Assembly: GCF_030406405.1 (NCBI RefSeq)
Contig: NZ_JAUEPL010000053.1
Location: 1-51,096 of the forward strand
Source: Streptomyces ficellus
GTDB lineage: Bacteria > Actinomycetota > Actinomycetes > Streptomycetales > Streptomycetaceae
DNA length: 51,096 nucleotides
Direction of reading: 5' to 3'
The translations under genes and the position numbers were made by a program. Under the pieces are notes generated by a model. That model saw only the letters and a list, made by a program, of their open reading frames with translations. It had not been told where the DNA came from and made no database searches. Positions 7,642-19,482 of this stretch are shown one piece after another (the first letter of the stretch is position 1; each line of letters starts with the position of its first letter).

Positions 7642-9678
7642 ATGTCCCGCGGCAGCGCTGCTCCGAAGCCCGGGAACCCGGGAGTCCGTGCGGGGCGGGC
7701 TGCCGGGCCGGGGCGTGAGTCCTGGCGACTGAGCCGTCTGCTCCAGGGCGGACGGCTCCTCCAGGACGGGGCGCTCGGCGGTCGGGTGCTCCGGCTCCTG
7801 GTGCGCTGGGTGCGCCGGCCGCTGCTGCCCGCCCTACGGCTGTGGCGCAGGAACATCCAGCTGCGGGTGGTCGCCGGCACACTGCTGATGTCGCTCGGAG
7901 TGGTGCTGCTGCTCGGCTTCGTCGTCATCGGACAGATGCGCAACGGCCTGCTGGACGCCAAGGAGAGGGCCGCGCAGAGCCAGGCGTCCGGCGGCTTCTC
8001 GGCGGCCCAGGACCAGGCGAGCATGCCCACGGGGCCGGGCGGCCAGGACGGCGGCTCCGCCGCGGGCGGGACCGCCCGTGCCTCGCTGAACTGGCGGTCC
8101 GACCTGGTCGTGCAGCTCGCCAGCGGTGGTCAGAGCGCGTTCAACGTGGTGGCTCTCAGCTCGGACTCGGAGGGCACGGCGCCCAGCCGCGGCGCGCGGG
8201 CGTCCGGTGGGGTGGAACCGGCGAGGAGTATTCCGCCGCAGCTGCGGGAGTCGGTGGCGCAGGGCACGGGGACGTTCCAGACGTACACCCGGATCAACTA
8301 CACCGATGGCAAGCCGTCCGAGGCCGGGCTCGTCATCGGCAAACGGCTCAATGACATCGACGGCAATTCCTACGAGCTGTACTACCTCTTCCCGCTGACA
8401 CAGGAAGAGGACTCGCTCGCACTGGTGAAGACGACGCTCGCGACGGCCGGTCTGTTCGTGGTGGTCCTGCTCGGGGCCATCGCCTGGCTGGTGGTCCGGC
8501 AGGTCGTGACGCCGGTACGGATGGCGGCCGGCATCGCCGAGCGGCTGTCGGCGGGCCGGCTCCAGGAGCGGATGAAGGTCACCGGCGAGGACGACATCGC
8601 CCGGCTCGGTGAGGCCTTCAACAAGATGGCGCAGAACCTACAGCACAAGATCCAGCAGCTGGAGGAGCTATCGAGGATGCAGCGGCGGTTCGTCTCGGAC
8701 GTGTCGCACGAGCTGCGTACACCGCTGACGACCGTGCGGATGGCGGCCGATGTCATCCATGAGGCGCGTGAGGACTTCGACCCGGTGACGGCGCGTTCGG
8801 CGGAGCTGCTGGGCGACCAGCTGGACCGCTTCGAGTCGCTGCTGTCGGATCTGCTGGAGATCAGCCGCTTCGACGCGGGCGCCGCGGCGCTGGAGGCGGA
8901 GCCGATAGACCTGCGGGAGGTCGTACGCAGGGTGATCGGCGGGGCCGAGCCGCTGGCCGAGCGCAAGGGCGGCCGGATCCTCGTGGTGGGCGACGAGCAG
9001 CCGGTGGTCGCGGAGGCCGATGCGCGCCGGGTCGAGCGGGTGCTGCGCAACCTGGTCGTCAACGCCGTGGAGCACGGCGAGGGCCGCGACGTGGTGGTCC
9101 GCATGGCCGCCGCGGGCGGCGCGGTGGCCGTCGCGGTGCGCGACTACGGGGTGGGGCTGAAGCCCGGCGAGGCCACGCGGGTGTTCAACCGCTTCTGGCG
9201 GGCGGACCCGGCACGGGCGCGCACCACCGGCGGTACGGGCCTGGGGCTGTCGATCGCCGTGGAGGACGCGCGGCTGCACGGCGGCTGGCTGCAGGCGTGG
9301 GGGGAACCGGGCGGCGGTTCGCAGTTCCGGCTGACGCTGCCGCGTACGGCGGACGAGCCGTTGCGCGGCTCGCCGATACCCCTGGAGCCGGAGGACTCGC
9401 GGCGCAACCGGGAGCGGGCGGCCGCCGAGGAAGCGCAGGGCGCTGGCCGGCTGCCTACGGTGCCCGGGCAGGCCGGGGGCGCGGCCCGTGCGGGGCTGCC
9501 CATCGCGTCGCGTACGGCGCTGCCGCCACGGCAGGCGGCGCAGGTCGCGGCCGATCCGACGGCCCTGCCCGGGAACGGGGCCCGGGTCGTGGCGCGTGGC
9601 GGCGGAGAGCGGGGGGCGGGCGAGGGGACCTCGCCCGCGCAGGACGGGAAGCGGGAGGGTACGACTCGTGGGCGCTGA
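7642..9678 (+). CDS. mtrB: Sensor histidine kinase MtrB
   Basis: 678 residues from the ATG one base after the mtrA stop. A basic N-terminus of about 70 residues precedes TM1 (about 71-97). An extracytoplasmic sensor region of about 165 residues follows, then TM2 (about 264-285), HAMP, the dimerisation helix with the phospho-accepting His (VSHELRTPLTTVR, H356) and the ATPase domain (N box NLVVNAVEHG, DYGVGL, GTGLGLSIA). A low-complexity Pro/Ala/Arg-rich C-terminal tail of about 110 residues is typical of streptomycete MtrB. It phosphorylates MtrA and acts with the lipoprotein LpqB encoded next. Confidence 0.96.
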   Translation: MSRGSAAPKPGNPGVRAGRAAGPGRESWRLSRLLQGGRLLQDGALGGRVLRLLVRWVRRPLLPALRLWRRNIQLRVVAGTLLMSLGVVLLLGFVVIGQMRNGLLDAKERAAQSQASGGFSAAQDQASMPTGPGGQDGGSAAGGTARASLNWRSDLVVQLASGGQSAFNVVALSSDSEGTAPSRGARASGGVEPARSIPPQLRESVAQGTGTFQTYTRINYTDGKPSEAGLVIGKRLNDIDGNSYELYYLFPLTQEEDSLALVKTTLATAGLFVVVLLGAIAWLVVRQVVTPVRMAAGIAERLSAGRLQERMKVTGEDDIARLGEAFNKMAQNLQHKIQQLEELSRMQRRFVSDVSHELRTPLTTVRMAADVIHEAREDFDPVTARSAELLGDQLDRFESLLSDLLEISRFDAGAAALEAEPIDLREVVRRVIGGAEPLAERKGGRILVVGDEQPVVAEADARRVERVLRNLVVNAVEHGEGRDVVVRMAAAGGAVAVAVRDYGVGLKPGEATRVFNRFWRADPARARTTGGTGLGLSIAVEDARLHGGWLQAWGEPGGGSQFRLTLPRTADEPLRGSPIPLEPEDSRRNRERAAAEEAQGAGRLPTVPGQAGGAARAGLPIASRTALPPRQAAQVAADPTALPGNGARVVARGGGERGAGEGTSPAQDGKREGTTRGR

Positions 9679-11518
9679 GCGTCGTCGCGGCCGTGGACGT
9701 ACGGTACGCGCAGCCGCGCTGCTCGGCTGCGGCGCACTGCTGGCCGGGTGCGCGTCCATGCCGGACAGCGGGGAAGTGTCCCAGGTCAAGGCGTCCAACC
9801 CCGGGGACTCCCAGGTGCGGGTGTATCCGGTGACGCCGCGGGAGAACGCGGAGCCGGGCGAGATCGTCGACGGGTTCCTGGAGGCGATGACGGGTGACGA
9901 CCCGGGGTTCGCGACGGCCCGTACGTACCTGACCAAGCAGGCGGCGCGGACCTGGAAGCCCGAGGAGCGCACCACGGTGCTCACGGCCGCGCCGGTCAGC
10001 AGGCAGCCGGACCGCATCAGCGTCCGGGAGACACGGAACCTCGTCTACCCGTTGTACGGCAAGCAGATCGCGACCGTGAACAGCCGGCACGCCTACCAGC
10101 CGATGCGTAGCACCGACTACAGCGAAACGATCGAGCTGGCGCAGGTCACCGGCCCGGACGGCAAGAGCAAGGAATGGCGTATCGCCCGCCTGCCGCAGGG
10201 TCTGCTGCTGGGCGAGTCGGACTTCCAGCGCAACTACCGTTCGGTCAACACGTACTACTTCGCCTCCGGCCGGCAGTGGGTCGTGGCCGACCCGGTGTAC
10301 ATCAGGCAGCGGCAGGATCCGGTGACGCGGATGGACCCGGTGGCGCAGACCGTCAAGGCGCTGCTGGAGGGGCCGACCGACTGGCTTGAGCCGGTGGTGG
10401 ATTCCAGTTTCCCGACGGGTGTGGCGCTGAAGAGCGGCGTTACGTCGCTGACCCCGGACGACCAGAACAAGCTCAAGGTGCCGCTCAATAAAAAGGCGGA
10501 CAATATAGGGCTCGACCGGTGTCGGCGAATGGCGGCCCAATTGCTGTTCACCGTGGGAGATTTGGGTTCCGCCCGGGTCGAGCAGGTGGAGTTGCAGCGT
10601 GAGGACGGTCGCACGCTGTGCCTGTTGGGGGAGAGCCAGAAGGAGAACTACCGGGCCGACCCCTCGGGCGGACTCCGGGTGAATCCGTACTTCGTCGACG
10701 CCTCCGGACGGCTGGCGGAGCTGGAGGTCGGCGCTGAGGACGTGGGGACGCCGGAGCCTGTGCCCGGACCCTTCGGCAACGGGTCGGTGAGGATCAGCAC
10801 GGTGGCGGTGGCCCGGGACGAGCGTCGTGCGGCCGCCGTTTCGGACGGCGAGAGCAATATGCGGGTGGCCTCCGTGGTCGCCGACGCGCACCTGCCCGAG
10901 CCGCTGGTGCACAGCAACGGTGCCAAGCCGGCCGACCGGCTGTCCGCGCCCAGCTGGGACGGACGCGACGGTCTGTGGGTGGCCGACCGCGACCCGGCGA
11001 ACCCACGGCTGTTGTTCGTGCCCGGCGGCTCCGGGCAGCCGCTCAAGGTCGCGGCGCCGTGGCTCACCGACGGTGTGCGGATCGAGGAGCTGCGGGTCTC
11101 CGAGGACGGGGTGCGGATCGCGCTGCGCCTGACCGAGGGCGACAAGACGACCCTGCACATCGGGCGGATCGAACGCCGCGGTTCCGGCGCGAAGCAGACG
11201 GTCGAGGTCGTCGGCCTGCAAGCCGTGGCGCCGCGGATGGAGTCGGTGACGTCGGTGTCGTGGGCGGGGCCGAGCCGGCTGGTGGTGCTGGGCAAGCTGG
11301 CCGGCGGGGTGCAGCAGGTGCGCTACATCCAGACGGACGGTTCGACATCGGCCGCGGCGGTGCCGGGACTGAACCAGGTGAAGGCGGTCGCGGCGGCGAA
11401 CGACGAGCGGGCGCCGCTGGTGGCGGCCTCGTCCGACGACGGGATCGTGCGGTTGCAGGCGGGTGCCAACTGGCAGCCGATGGTGGACAAGGGCACGTCA
11501 CCGGTCTACCCGGGCTGA
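9668..11518 (+). CDS. lpqB: Lipoprotein LpqB
   Basis: 616 residues from a GTG that overlaps the mtrB stop by 11 bases, with GGGAGGG just upstream. The signal peptide ends in the lipobox LLAGC, putting the lipidated Cys at residue 28. A GerMN-type domain (about 190-330, containing PVTRMDPVAQTVKALLEGP) is followed by a C-terminal beta-propeller-like region. LpqB is a membrane-anchored accessory of MtrB that tunes MtrA signalling and wall integrity. A much longer frame begins upstream inside mtrB but is an overlap artefact. Confidence 0.95.
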   Translation: MGAERRRGRGRTVRAAALLGCGALLAGCASMPDSGEVSQVKASNPGDSQVRVYPVTPRENAEPGEIVDGFLEAMTGDDPGFATARTYLTKQAARTWKPEERTTVLTAAPVSRQPDRISVRETRNLVYPLYGKQIATVNSRHAYQPMRSTDYSETIELAQVTGPDGKSKEWRIARLPQGLLLGESDFQRNYRSVNTYYFASGRQWVVADPVYIRQRQDPVTRMDPVAQTVKALLEGPTDWLEPVVDSSFPTGVALKSGVTSLTPDDQNKLKVPLNKKADNIGLDRCRRMAAQLLFTVGDLGSARVEQVELQREDGRTLCLLGESQKENYRADPSGGLRVNPYFVDASGRLAELEVGAEDVGTPEPVPGPFGNGSVRISTVAVARDERRAAAVSDGESNMRVASVVADAHLPEPLVHSNGAKPADRLSAPSWDGRDGLWVADRDPANPRLLFVPGGSGQPLKVAAPWLTDGVRIEELRVSEDGVRIALRLTEGDKTTLHIGRIERRGSGAKQTVEVVGLQAVAPRMESVTSVSWAGPSRLVVLGKLAGGVQQVRYIQTDGSTSAAAVPGLNQVKAVAAANDERAPLVAASSDDGIVRLQAGANWQPMVDKGTSPVYPG

Positions 11519-11669
11519 CGCGTGCTGCTCCGGGGATCGCCGCAGGTCCGGGCGGCGCCGGGGCCGCGCCCTGCCGCGCGCATCGTCGGCAGCGTGCCCG
11601 GTGCCGGGGTCGGCGTCGGGGTTTTCCACAGGGGTGGCCGGGGCTGTGCGCCGTTGGCACAGTGGTGCC

Positions 11670-12398
11670 ATGCGGGGATGGTGGCGGGAGATCACCGGGC
11701 TGGTGCTGCCGGTCGCCTGTGGGGGCTGCGGCCGCGCTCGTACGACGCTGTGCGCGCGTTGTGAGCAGGCGTTGTACGGGTCTCGGGCGCGGCGGGTGCG
11801 GCCTGTGCCGGAGCCGGCGGGGCTGCCGGTGGTCCATGCCGCGGCGCCGTACGAGGACGCGGTACGGGCGGTGCTGCTGGGGCACAAGGAGCGCGGTGTG
11901 CTGGGACTGGCCCGGCCGCTGGGCGTCGCGCTCGCCGGGGCCGTGAGGGCGGCTGTAGCGGCTTCTCCCGGCACGGGGAGCGGCCCGTTGCTCCTGGTGC
12001 CGGTTCCCTCCGCCCGGCGCGTCGTGCGGGCGCGTGGGCACGACGCGGCACGGCGGATCGCGCTGGCCGCGGCGGGCGAGCTGCGGCGTACGGGGGTGGC
12101 GGCGCGGGCGCTGCCCGTGTTGCGGCTGCGCCGGGCGGTGGCGGACCAGTCCGGGCTGGGCGCGCGGGAACGGCTCGCGAACCTGGCCGGGGCCCTGGAC
12201 GTGGCGGCCGGCGCGGGGCGGCTGCTGGCCGTCGGCAGGCCCGTGCTGGTGGACGACCTCATGACCACCGGGGCCTCGCTGGTCGAGGCGGCGCGGGCAC
12301 TGCGTGCCACTTCGGAGCCGCGATTTCCCGGGCACGTACGGATGAACGCCGCGGTTGTCGCCGCGACCCCCGCGTCGTTCGCAATAAACCGGAACTGA
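11670..12398 (+). CDS. ComF-family phosphoribosyltransferase
   Basis: 242 residues from the ATG in the GTGCCATGCGG context. The N-terminus carries a four-Cys zinc-ribbon-like motif CGGCGRARTTLCARC (C17, C20, C28, C31). Residues about 110-240 form a type I phosphoribosyltransferase domain with the PRPP loop VLVDDLMTTGAS (about 192-203). ComF proteins act in DNA uptake in naturally competent bacteria; in Streptomyces the role is unproven. The gene lies 151 bases after lpqB, so it probably has its own promoter or is read through. The 11519-11669 gap holds no clear feature. Confidence 0.9.
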   Translation: MRGWWREITGLVLPVACGGCGRARTTLCARCEQALYGSRARRVRPVPEPAGLPVVHAAAPYEDAVRAVLLGHKERGVLGLARPLGVALAGAVRAAVAASPGTGSGPLLLVPVPSARRVVRARGHDAARRIALAAAGELRRTGVAARALPVLRLRRAVADQSGLGARERLANLAGALDVAAGAGRLLAVGRPVLVDDLMTTGASLVEAARALRATSEPRFPGHVRMNAAVVAATPASFAINRN

Positions 12399-12730
12399 CG
12401 GGGAACTTGCATCGTTGCAGCTAGTGAAGGAGGAAAAACACCTGATCGGAGGTTCGTGCGGATAGCGGGTGCCGACACCGGTCCGAGCGAGCTATGTTCG
12501 GGTGTGAGGAATGGCGAAAGCCGCGCTTCACCGAATGCACTGCCGTGCTTCCGGCGAGATTCCGGGGGCCGGTCAGGACATCCAAGGTGGTGGGGTGGGG
12601 ATCTTGCCGACGGGGGAGGAGGAGGTCGAGTCGCCAAGTCCGAGGCTCCGGAAATCACCGGGGTCTGGTGCAAAAGGGAGATGCTCGCCGGTGGTGAGCC
12701 GGCAGGAGCGATCCGGGAACGGAGTTCTGC
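12399..12730 (+). other. 332-base gene-free leader before hpf
   Basis: No credible gene here. The proximal half is relatively A-rich, with a ribosome-site-like run GAAGGAGGAAAAACACC at 12426-12442 that is not followed by a convincing frame. The distal half is G-rich. hpf in Streptomyces is stress controlled, so promoters are expected here, but I could not identify a clean -35/-10 pair. Confidence 0.5.
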
Positions 12731-13420
12731 GTGGACATCGTCGTCAAAGGCCGCAAGACCGAGGTGCCCGAACGGTTCCGTAAGCACGTGGCCGAGAAGC
12801 TGAAGCTGGAGAAGATCCAGAAGCTCGACGCCAAGGTGATCAGCCTCGACGTCGAGGTGTCCAAGGAACACAACCCGCGGCAGGCGGACCGGTCCGACCG
12901 CGTGGAGATCACCCTCCACTCCCGGGGGCCCGTGATCCGGGCGGAGGCGGCGGCCGGCGACCCGTACGCAGCGCTTGACCTGGCCACGGACAAGCTCGAG
13001 GCCCGCCTTCGCAAGCAGCACGACAAGCGTCACACCCGCCGTGGGAGCGGCCGTCTTTCGGCTGCCGAAGTGCCCAACGCCGTCCCGGGCGTGGCCATGC
13101 TGAACGGGAACGGCGCCGTCGCGGTGGAGGAACGGTCGGAGTCCATTCCGACGACCCGGATGGGCCCGCTGGAGGTGCGGGGCGAGGGGCCCCTGGTGGT
13201 CCGCGAGAAGACCCACACGGCCGCCCCGATGTCGCTCGACCAGGCTCTCTACGAGATGGAGCTGGTCGGACACGACTTCTATCTGTTCGTCGACTCGGAG
13301 ACCAAGCAGCCCAGCGTCGTCTACCGGCGGCACGCCTATGACTACGGCGTCATCCACCTGGAGACCGATCCGCTGGCCGGCTCCGACGCGAGCGGCGCCG
13401 GCGGCGCGCTCGGCGGCTGA
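12731..13420 (+). CDS. hpf: Ribosome hibernation promoting factor, long form
   Basis: 229 residues from a GTG six bases after GGAG. The N-terminal S30AE domain (about 1-100) starts MDIVVKGRKTEVPERF and binds the 30S decoding site. A variable linker follows. The C-terminal dimerisation domain (about 165-215, with MELVGHDFYLFVD and YRRHAYDYGVI) lets two ribosomes join as 100S particles. Length is that of the long form found in Actinobacteria and Firmicutes. It is monocistronic by layout, with a hairpin after the stop. Confidence 0.95.
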   Translation: MDIVVKGRKTEVPERFRKHVAEKLKLEKIQKLDAKVISLDVEVSKEHNPRQADRSDRVEITLHSRGPVIRAEAAAGDPYAALDLATDKLEARLRKQHDKRHTRRGSGRLSAAEVPNAVPGVAMLNGNGAVAVEERSESIPTTRMGPLEVRGEGPLVVREKTHTAAPMSLDQALYEMELVGHDFYLFVDSETKQPSVVYRRHAYDYGVIHLETDPLAGSDASGAGGALGG

Positions 13421-13441
13421 CGGCAGCTGACTCGTCCCGGT

Positions 13442-13482
13442 TGGTGCCTCTGGAGCGCCGTTGTGCGCCCCCAGGGGCACCA
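13442..13482 (+). terminator. hairpin after hpf
   Basis: TGGTGCCTCTGG (13442-13453) pairs with CCAGGGGCACCA (13471-13482), 12 pairs with one G-T wobble, and the loop can form a smaller inner GCGC stem. There is no T tract, as is usual for streptomycete terminators. It would end hpf transcription 22 bases after the stop codon. Confidence 0.65.
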
Positions 13483-13613
13483 CCGCGCGCCCACGAGAGC
13501 ACCGTTCCGCCGTCCGGGCATGAAATCATGGTGGGCGCGCCAACCAGTGCTCCAAGGGCCCCGGTTGGCGGACCGAACATGAATGTCAGGCCAGGCCTGC
13601 AGGGGGAGGAACG

Positions 13614-14387
13614 ATGGCGGACAGCTTCGGCCCGGTGCACCACCCGGGCGGCTCCGACGCCCCGGTGGGCGGGGCGAGTGCCGGGAGCGAGGCGGGCCCG
13701 GAAGCGGACGGCGACGCGTCCCGCAAGGAGCCCATCCGGGTCCTTGTCGTGGACGACCACGCGCTCTTCCGCAGGGGGCTGGAGATCGTCCTCGCGCAGG
13801 AGGAGGACATCCAGGTGGTGGGTGAGGCGGGCGACGGCGCGGAAGCCGTCGACAAGGCCGCCGACCTGTTGCCCGACATCGTGCTGATGGACGTCCGGAT
13901 GCCCAAGCGGGGCGGAATCGAGGCCTGCACCTCCATCAAGGAGGTGGCCCCCAGCGCCAAGATCATCATGCTGACGATCAGCGACGAGGAGGCCGACCTC
14001 TACGACGCGATCAAGGCGGGCGCGACGGGCTATCTCCTCAAGGAGATCTCCACCGACGAGGTGGCCACCGCGATCCGGGCGGTCGCGGACGGCCAGTCGC
14101 AGATCAGCCCGTCGATGGCCTCCAAGCTGCTCACCGAGTTCAAGTCGATGATCCAGCGCACCGACGAGCGCCGGCTCGTCCCCGCCCCGAGGCTGACCGA
14201 CCGTGAGCTGGAGGTCCTGAAGCTGGTCGCCACCGGCATGAACAACCGGGACATCGCCAAGGAGTTGTTCATCTCGGAGAACACCGTGAAGAACCACGTC
14301 CGCAACATCCTGGAGAAGCTCCAGCTGCACTCCAGGATGGAAGCGGTGGTCTACGCGATGAGGGAGAAGATCCTCGAGATCAGGTGA
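13614..14387 (+). CDS. NarL/LuxR-family response regulator
   Basis: 257 residues from an ATG preceded by AGGGGGAGGAACG. A Gly/Ala/Asp-rich leader (1-38) precedes the receiver domain (acidic pair D47-D48, phospho-acceptor D93 in IVLMDVRMPKRGG, conserved Lys in GYLLKE). The LuxR-type helix-turn-helix is at about 190-250 (LTDRELEVLKLVATGMNNRD). No kinase gene is adjacent, so it is an orphan regulator here. Its stop overlaps that of the convergent glycosylase gene by eight bases. Confidence 0.94.
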   Translation: MADSFGPVHHPGGSDAPVGGASAGSEAGPEADGDASRKEPIRVLVVDDHALFRRGLEIVLAQEEDIQVVGEAGDGAEAVDKAADLLPDIVLMDVRMPKRGGIEACTSIKEVAPSAKIIMLTISDEEADLYDAIKAGATGYLLKEISTDEVATAIRAVADGQSQISPSMASKLLTEFKSMIQRTDERRLVPAPRLTDRELEVLKLVATGMNNRDIAKELFISENTVKNHVRNILEKLQLHSRMEAVVYAMREKILEIR

Positions 14388-15570
14388 GGGCGGACGAGAG
14401 GGCGGCGGCGAGTTCCGGCCGGTCGACGCGTTCGATCCGGACGGAATCGCATCCCACCCACTCGGCGGCCTCCCGCAGCGCCTGGGCCATGGGGGCCACC
14501 GCCTTGGCGGAGTCCAGCGACACCTGCTTGGCCACCAGCGTCCTGCCCTCGCGTGCCGGGTCGGCCCTGCCGAGCAGCCGTCCGCCCGCCAGCAGCGGCA
14601 TCGCGAAGTAGCCGTGTATCCGCTTCTGCTTGGGGACGTACGCCTCAAGCCGGTGGGTGAAGCCGAAGATACGCTCGGTGCGCGCCCGCTCCCAGATCAG
14701 CGAGTCGAAGGGCGACAGCAGTGTCGTACGGTGCCGTCCGCGCGCCACGCTCGCCAGGGCCTCCGGGTCCGCCCAGGCCGGCTTCTCCCAGCCCTGCACC
14801 CGCACCGGCACCAGCCCCGAGTCGGCGACCACGGCGTCGAACTGCTCGCCCTTGAGGCGGTGGTAGTCGGCGATGTCCGCGCGCGTGCCCACGCCCAGCG
14901 CCTGCCCGGCCAGCCGCACCAGGCGGCGCAGGCACTCGGTGTCGTCCAGCTCGTCGTGCAGCAGATGGTCGGGGACGGCCCGCTCGGCCAGGTCGTACAC
15001 CCGCTTCCAGCCGCGCCGCTCGGTGCAGACCACCTCCCCGTACATCAGCGCCCGCTCGACGGCGACCTTCGACTCCGACCAGTCCCACCACTCGCCGCCG
15101 TTCTTCGCGCCGCCGAGCTCCGTGGCCGTCAGCGGCCCCTCGGCGCGCAGCTGCTTGATCACCGCGTCGTAGGCGCCGTCCGGCAGGTCGTGGTACCAGT
15201 GCGGGCGCGCGCGGTAGGCGCGGCGGCGGAAGGCGAAGTGCGGCCACTCCTCGATCGGCAGGATGCATGCCGCGTGCGACCAGTACTCGAAGGCGTGGGG
15301 GCGTGCCGGGGACCCGTCAAGGGACGCGGGGGTCCAGTAGGCCGCCTCGACGGTCTTGCGGCCGACGGCGCCCAGCCGTGCGTACGGAATCAGCTCGTGG
15401 GAGCGGGCGAGCACCGAGATCGTGTCCAGCTGGACGGCGCCGAGGTGCCGCAGGATTCCGCGCACGCCGGCGCGGCGGTCCGGCGCGCCCAGGAACCCCT
15501 GGGCGCGCAGCGCGATGCGACGGGCCTCGTCGGCGGAGAGCTCGGCGGTGGGACGCGGCAGGGTCGTCAT
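14380..15570 (-). CDS. YcaQ/AlkZ-type DNA glycosylase (winged-helix protein)
   Basis: 396 residues from the ATG at 15570; a GTG ten codons upstream is possible but adds a poorly conserved leader. The HTH_42 winged-helix fold includes LRHLGAVQLDTISVLARSHE, where QLD (47-49) is the catalytic Q-x-D form seen in E. coli YcaQ, as opposed to the Q-x-Q of AlkZ from azinomycin producers. Members excise bulky or crosslinked N7-alkylated bases. The gene stands alone between a convergent regulator and the acetyltransferase gene on the same strand 115 bases upstream. Confidence 0.88.
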   Translation of the reverse strand: MTTLPRPTAELSADEARRIALRAQGFLGAPDRRAGVRGILRHLGAVQLDTISVLARSHELIPYARLGAVGRKTVEAAYWTPASLDGSPARPHAFEYWSHAACILPIEEWPHFAFRRRAYRARPHWYHDLPDGAYDAVIKQLRAEGPLTATELGGAKNGGEWWDWSESKVAVERALMYGEVVCTERRGWKRVYDLAERAVPDHLLHDELDDTECLRRLVRLAGQALGVGTRADIADYHRLKGEQFDAVVADSGLVPVRVQGWEKPAWADPEALASVARGRHRTTLLSPFDSLIWERARTERIFGFTHRLEAYVPKQKRIHGYFAMPLLAGGRLLGRADPAREGRTLVAKQVSLDSAKAVAPMAQALREAAEWVGCDSVRIERVDRPELAAALSSALT

Positions 15571-15624
15571 GCTCGGCACGATAGACGGCGGCACTGACAC
15601 TCCGGAGGGGCTGGGGGAACAGGT

Positions 15625-15705
15625 GCGGTCAGGACGGTGCGGTCAGGACTGGGGCGGTCAGGACGGGGGGCAGGACCGGGGCGGTCAGGACGGGGGCGGG
15701 GACGG
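15625..15705. repeat. short tandem repeat around GCGGTCAGGAC
   Basis: About five imperfect units of 14-16 bases built on GCGGTCAGGAC(G/T)GGG lie between the glycosylase and acetyltransferase genes and enter the 3' end of the latter. The acetyltransferase stop codon (15685-15687) is itself supplied by a repeat unit. Copy number probably varies between strains. Confidence 0.75.
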
Positions 15706-16263
15706 GAGGTACGGGTAGGCGCTGGGGAGTCCCAGGTCCGAGGGCAGCAGGGCGCCGATCCAGCAGTCCCGCAGCGTCTGCCTGTGGTCCATGGCCGCCC
15801 GCAGGGTGCCCTCCACCGTGAAACCCGCCCTCTCGGCGACCGCCCGCGACGCGGCGTTGCCCACCTGGGCCCGCCACTCCAGGCGCGTACAGCCGAGGTC
15901 GGTGAACGCCCAGCGGGCCAGTGCGAGCACCGTCTCCCCCGCGTAACCGCGCCCCCGGTGCTCCTTGACCGTGTAGAAGCCGATCTCCCAGGCGCCCGAG
16001 CGCCGGTGGTGCAGGCCGGCGGAAGCCAGCAGCGGACCGCCTTCGCGGGGACGTGCGCAGAAGGTGTACGCGGTGTCCGCGCGCCAGCCGTCCGGGACGG
16101 TACGTCCCACGTACTCGGCCGCGTGCTGCCGCTCGTACGGGGAAGGGACCGGGATCCAGCGCTGGATGTCCGGGTCCTGACAGGCGGCGTGGACCTCTTC
16201 GGCGTCGGCGGGCGTGAGCGTACGCAGCCGCAGGCGCTCGGTGGTGAGGGTGACGGGCTCCAT
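15685..16263 (-). CDS. GNAT-family N-acetyltransferase
   Basis: 192 residues from the ATG at 16263 (MEPVTLTTERLRLRTLTPAD). The frame stays open upstream to 16482, but that part looks non-coding. The RimJ/RimL-like GNAT fold is visible: motif A as VKEHRGRGYAGETVLALARWA (acetyl-CoA loop RGRGYA), then LEWRAQVGNAASRAVAERAGF. Such enzymes acetylate protein N-termini or small amines; the substrate cannot be inferred. The C-terminal tail (about 178-192, Pro/Ser rich) reads into the tandem repeat, so the end of the protein may have drifted. Confidence 0.9.
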   Translation of the reverse strand: MEPVTLTTERLRLRTLTPADAEEVHAACQDPDIQRWIPVPSPYERQHAAEYVGRTVPDGWRADTAYTFCARPREGGPLLASAGLHHRRSGAWEIGFYTVKEHRGRGYAGETVLALARWAFTDLGCTRLEWRAQVGNAASRAVAERAGFTVEGTLRAAMDHRQTLRDCWIGALLPSDLGLPSAYPYLPSPPPS

Positions 16264-16527
16264 GCCGGAATTGTGGTGGGGCGGGGGAGCCCGGAGCGAA
16301 CACTTTTCGGGTTCAGCTTCCGCTTCGGCGGCACCTTCCGCGCGTCCCGTGCGTTCTCTTTGCGGGCGGCATGTCGGCACGGCAGCCGGCCTCGGTACGT
16401 GCGGACCTCCCGGCGCGGCGGCGTCCTCGCTTACGATGGCCGTTGCGGTGGGGCCCACCTGCCGTGCCCGTGCCAGTGTCATGACAAGACCTAGTGCCAG
16501 GCCCGACCGGCAAGGAGACCAACCTCA

Positions 16528-19350
<2,823 letters not shown>

Positions 19351-19380
19351 CCCTGATCGGGCTTGCTCCCGAGGGTTCTC

Positions 19381-19420
19381 CGGGGCCGGGTGCGTGGCGG
19401 AAGCCGCGTGTCCGGCCCCG
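19381..19420 (+). terminator. secA terminator hairpin
   Basis: CGGGGCCGG (19381-19389) pairs with CCGGCCCCG (19412-19420). The enclosed sequence forms a further stem-loop (CGTGGC/GCCGCG around GGAA). It lies 31 bases after the secA stop and before the convergent Rv3235-type gene, so it could work in both directions. Confidence 0.7.
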
Positions 19421-19427
19421 TGCTTTC

Positions 19428-19482
19428 GGTGGCACCTTTTAGGGGCGGTCGCCTCTGGGTGGCGCCTCCTAGGGGCGGTCGC
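19428..19482. repeat. 25-base direct repeat, 30-base period
   Basis: Two copies of a GGTGGC(A/G)CCT(T/C)(T/C)TAGGGGCGGTCGC unit occupy 19428-19452 and 19458-19482, with three differences. The second contains the stop codon of the Rv3235-type gene on the minus strand, so the gene's last codons and stop have been tandemly duplicated downstream of it. Confidence 0.8.

Noticed and set aside
12494..12803. Small open frames before hpf
   Set aside because: Overlap one another in several frames, none with a good ribosome site or recognisable motif, and some run into hpf in the wrong frame.
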